Assembly (NCBI GenBank): GCA_000469685.2
Contig: LS997565.1
Coordinates: 22,241,740-22,305,739 of the forward strand
Source: Haemonchus contortus
Lineage: Eukaryota; Nematoda; Chromadorea; Rhabditida; Trichostrongylidae
DNA length: 64,000 nucleotides
Direction: 5' to 3'
The notes under the pieces were generated by a model that did no database searches, was not told where the DNA came from, and worked only from the letters and a program-made list of their open reading frames with translations. Positions 60,105 to 64,000 of the stretch are shown here, one piece after another (position 1 is the first letter of the stretch; every line of letters begins with the position of its first letter). Made by a program: the position numbers and the translations under genes.

Positions 60105-63100
60105 AAGCAGTTGTAAAAATGGTTCGCGATGTGCATCAAGTATTCACTGTTATGAACGAAGGCTCAAACATAGATACATCTCAATAAGTTCGCAAAGCAG
60201 ATATTTGGTTTGCCCAGATTCGAATGTATAAAAGTTCCCCCTGATTACAATTTTCGCTTCATGTAGCACATGCAGGGTTTCAGAAAGAAGAACCGTAGAA
60301 AAACTAAAAAGAATTAATGTTGAACGAGCAAACAAAGCGTTACGCAGTGAAAACAGACTGCTCAAGAAAGAAAAAGCGTCTAGAAGATCATTAAAACAAG
60401 AGGAAAAAAGAGAACAACTTAACAACACATCGAATGTAGGTAGGTGCTCACTAAATATTCATAGCTGTGACTTACACTCTCCCTTGTTACAGACACAAAG
60501 CGCCTTTTTGCGTCTTCAATGTGTAAAAAGCCTCTTTTTAATCTCAGATGGAGGAACATCAAGTGTCATTCTGCTGGGAGAGGGCTCCAACCTAGTCGGT
60601 GAAGAATATTAGACGACTTGACGTCAACTAGGTGACGTCGAATCTTCTATTTCCCGTGAATATTATGTGCCCATTTGTAATACTTTGTGAAACGTGTGCG
60701 CTCGTTGTTTAGGTAGTGTTTCCCTTATATACTATTTTTCATGTTACCACCATCTTAAATTTTGGACTGATAGTGTGGTTGGTAGAGCACCTCAATATGG
60801 CTATCACTGTTCATGTGATTGTGATCAAGAATCCCTAATTTGTCAGTAACTGGGAATGAAGATAATACGTGCAAGCAAGAAATGGGACAACCCTTTACAA
60901 CAACGACATCTAGGAACACTTACCCGGTTTCGCGTGGGAGAAGAACCACCGAATCCATGATACGGCGTTGCAACCAATGGTTTCGATTACACCTTCATCA
61001 TTCAACGTTAATAACAGAAATAACGTCTCTCACACGACAATGCTCTACCACTCCAAAGTGAAGCCAGAAGTTGAATGGCAACGAAACTATGTCTACTCCC
61101 CCCCCCCCCCCCCCTCCTATATTCTTCAGCCCACTCGCCGTAAGCACTCTTTTATACCTTTCAAAAACTATTTCAAAACCAAGGATGTGCCACAAATGAC
61201 TTACGGAAGTCCGTTGACTCCAATACTCAGACTTTAATGCAGCGAGATTAAGGAGTATGAGCCGTGTCATCAAACACTGGTGAAACGTAATGATTCTTAC
61301 GCGGTTGAGAAAATTGATTTCGAAGCGAATTACCGTGAATGCTTAAAAACACGCAGTCTATTTGACCGAAATAATTGCAGTAATGACATGTTAAGTGATA
61401 TCGCTTAAGCAGCCCACTTCACAGTTTCGTCCCTTCAAACATTTTTACACAAAAGATGAGTATCATGAATGAGCAGAAAAGCAATGTAACCAACCAAGAA
61501 AAGCCGAGGAAAGATACGTTAGAAGCACACGCCAAACTGCAGATCTTCAGATTGGAAAAGCTTGGGTACGTGTCGATTGGGACAACAAAGGAATCGAGGT
61601 AGCGCAACATGAGCTGGATGTTTGATAAACTTCTTTCCCTACCTGCTCCTACATGTGAAGGATAAGAGTAAGGGTTTGTGGAGAAAGCAGCCGTTGCTGA
61701 AAAATCGCTTATTACTTCTTAAGGCTAACCAATAGCAATGACTTAACACATTCATAATCTCCAGCAGAACAAAATGCAAAAAGAAAAGTATCTTAATAGT
61801 CATAACTAATGTTTACTCTCAGATTCGTGACCAATTTCCGCCTAAGCGTTCATAGTCAACTCGCTGTATGAATGCCTCAGGCGTACAAAACTAAAAAATA
61901 TGCAAGAGCACAGTTATCGTTACGATGATCATCACATCCAAACCGTGTGAAGAAAACTTCAATTCAAAGTGGAATCCCCAAGTTCCTGCCATTTTCCTCT
62001 AAAATGGTTACGCGACAACTCGAAATTCCTACCATGTTCTCTGCCAGAAAGGACCAGTATGCAGATGTGCGAAGGCAAGCGTATGACTCAGCTTCTAAGA
62101 CGTGGGAAGCACCTTGTAATTAGTTAAATGATTGCTATTCAGTGCTCAGTTCTTTGCCTCACCATGACGAGTTCGAGTCTTTGAGGCAAGAAAATGAAGA
62201 AGGTTATTTGTGAACTTGTGTTCGTTGCAATGAATTCCTTGAAGTGATTCTACCTTCCCCCGCCCAAGGCGTTCGGCATAGAACCTAATGAGAAACCAAA
62301 GAATGCGACGCAGCAACGATCGCGTAATAAAGTCGTATGCCACACAGCGTAAACTTTGAGACACTGAAAAGCTCGCGGAAAGCCCTCCTGGTATTCAATG
62401 CAATAGAAATTTCAGTTGAAGACATTCTCCTATCTGGATGGGAGGTTACAGAGGTTCGGTGTTGTCAAATAACGCAAAGACACAGTGATGGCAAAAAGAG
62501 AACTATTCCCAACGTTTCGCTATGAAGCCGAGCACATAGAACAAAAATTAAGCACATGTTTAAAATTTTGCCGTAATATTAAGCGCAGGTGGCAGGCCGA
62601 TGACAGACAACACTCCTTATATCACGTCGATACGCTGCTTTATTTTACTTTTTTCTTTTAGAGAATGTAAAACAATCAGTATTTATCTGTAATAGATGAA
62701 AAGATGAATATCCAGTTAAGAGAATAGGTGTGCGTGCTCACTCGGCGGAAACATTGTTATTTGTGAAAACTTTTTTCATAAATTAAACATAAATTTTGAA
62801 AATAAAGGCCTCTACTTGATTTCCTAGCCTTTTGTTGAATAACATACACATAATATACATTTCTGAATACTACACCCATTATGTTCTTTTCATGTTCTTG
62901 AAGGAACCAAAAGGGACCAAATTTTTACAAGTTTTACAAACTTCCTGGCCAAGTGGATACTTATCGAGCTTTGGGTAGACTGAAGTAATGTCAAGCCTTT
63001 TTCGAGCAGTTCCTAAAGTCTGCTGCTCTGAGTAGTCTTCTTATTCATCTGGACTATCGGAGTTGGAAGATTATAATTACTGCTTACCGTCTTTTCGAGT

Positions 63101-63106
63101 TTCAGG
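60105..63106. other. divergent intergenic region, no supported gene
   Basis: Lies between the OB-like gene (-) and the enoyl-CoA hydratase (+), so it probably holds both promoters. An open stretch at 60958-60924 (-) ends at a good GTAAGT donor but is out of phase with the next exon. There is a C run at 61100-61115. A stretch near 62146-62364 is open on the minus strand without recognisable domains. Confidence 0.4.
63101..63106 (+). promoter_or_regulatory. probable spliced-leader acceptor
   Basis: TTTTCGAGTTTCAG ends one base before the ATG at 63107. No upstream coding exon joins here, so this is best read as a trans-splice acceptor. Confidence 0.55.
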
Positions 63107-63993
63107 ATGAGAGTGGTTTCGTCGTGCACGAGAACATTGCTACTTCGCTCCAAAAACTTGCTCACTGTTCGCTCTGTGGCATCGCAACCAGATCCCTTCG
63201 TTATGGAGACACTTTCAGGATCAGATGAAGGTGAATTTTAAACCCCTTCATGGCTGAAGTTTTTTATTTGTCCGTATTTTTACTTCCCCTCCTTTACGTG
63301 CTTATTACTTGCTTTTTACTATTCTTCACATTTTACATGAGAAACCTACCACCATGCTCATGATCATGGTGGTAGTGAGAGTCCCTTCGTCATATGTTTG
63401 AGTGTTACAGGACATAGAACAACTGGTAACTGTCATTAGGTTTTCTTAGCTAGTGTTCTTTATCTTGAGTAGAGCCCTCACTTATTTGTACTGTGGAGCC
63501 ATGGCAGCACTACGAATCTCCTTTGTCGCCGAGAGCCGATTTGCAGCCTTGCTTTTTTATGCAAACTACTCTACTTAGAAAAGCGTGGAATCTAAACTGA
63601 AGATCGAAGTTGTCGAAGCATTGCATAGGGCTCTAGTAAAGCGTGATTTCCATTTGCCTTTCAGGATCTTGTCATATTAGAGTTCTTTTTCTTTCTATCG
63701 TTCTTCATGCCTATGCTTTCGTCTTTTAGGTATTGTCCTGTTCAGAATGAATCGTCCTCAGACCAAGAATGCTATAAGTAAGCTGTTTCTAGAACAGGTG
63801 ATTTCAGCAGCCAATATTTCTTATACATTTGCACATCCTCTTTTCTTCATCGAAAGAAAAAATTTCCAAGGAGTTTTTTAAATTATTTTCAACGGAAAAT
63901 TTCAGCTCAAGGAAAGTATTTCCTCCGTCAAGTTCAGTAAAAGTGTGCGAGTCGTTATTCTCAAAAGCGATGTAGAAGGAGCTTTCTGCACAG
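63107..63993 (+). CDS. mitochondrial enoyl-CoA hydratase/AUH-like, 5' exons (partial)
   Basis: The crotonase family hydrates enoyl-CoAs in mitochondrial fatty-acid and branched-chain amino-acid breakdown. The exons are 63107-63230, 63730-63797 and 63906-63993 (phases agree). Exon 1 encodes a basic, serine/leucine-rich N-terminus (MRVVSSCTRTLLLRSKNLL) like a mitochondrial targeting peptide, then LSGSDEG. Exon 2 reads IVLFRMNRPQTKNAIS, the family's LNRPxxxNAxS block. Exon 3 reads SVRVVILKSDVEGAFCTG and stops at a GTGGGA donor just where the oxyanion-hole GADLKER motif should follow. The remainder lies beyond the right edge. The closest relatives by eye are AUH/ECHDC2-type proteins; the exact substrate is not decidable from this part. 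Confidence 0.88.
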
Positions 63994-64000
63994 GTGGGAG

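Noticed and set aside
60920..60958. Possible first exon (MDSVVLLPRET) of the OB-like gene ending at GTAAGT
   Set aside because: Its end phase does not fit the acceptor at 60095.

Overview
This window is eukaryotic and most likely from a parasitic nematode of the strongylid/hookworm type. Protein-coding genes are split into many short exons with GT..TTTCAG introns. Several start codons sit just after a TTTCAG-like acceptor, as expected for spliced-leader trans-splicing. The gene content (innexin, PLC, MED20, S1P lyase, TUSC2, enoyl-CoA hydratase) is metazoan. The species is inferred; nothing in the sequence names it. All exon structures were read by hand from splice signals, reading-frame phase and family motifs.

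Layout. 1-1592 (-): PH and EF-hand exons of a phosphoinositide phospholipase C whose catalytic part lies beyond the left edge. 9817-19285 (+): a complete innexin (gap-junction subunit) in 11 exons, with SINE-like repeats, simple repeats and a fossil repeat in its introns. 21.7-32.3 kb: a repeat-rich block with a diverged ~115-bp satellite, a decayed Helitron (Rep/helicase), several hairpins, and two copies of a GGGCGG-rich repeat. 32.3-34.5 kb: an AAT microsatellite and a 5'-truncated non-LTR retrotransposon. 36-43 kb: mostly non-coding, with a 240-bp fold-back element. 44084-46885 (+): a TUSC2 homologue with a deleted mariner in its first intron. 49238-60104 (-): three genes head to tail, namely an unrecognised protein with repeated OB-fold-like units, Mediator subunit MED20 (with a Tc1/mariner maT element in an intron), and a full-length sphingosine-1-phosphate-lyase-like protein. 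63107-63993 (+): the 5' exons of a mitochondrial enoyl-CoA hydratase that runs off the right edge.

Most notable. The S1P-lyase-like gene keeps an open frame of about 579 codons, but the invariant PLP-binding lysine is arginine and a second nearby lysine is also arginine. This suggests a pseudoenzyme rather than a dead gene. Only about 175 bp separates it from MED20 upstream on the same strand, with an AATAAA in between, which fits a nematode operon. A mutated copy of its membrane-anchor exon lies inside a MED20 intron. The OB-fold-like gene upstream matches no family I recognise and is the best candidate for something undescribed.
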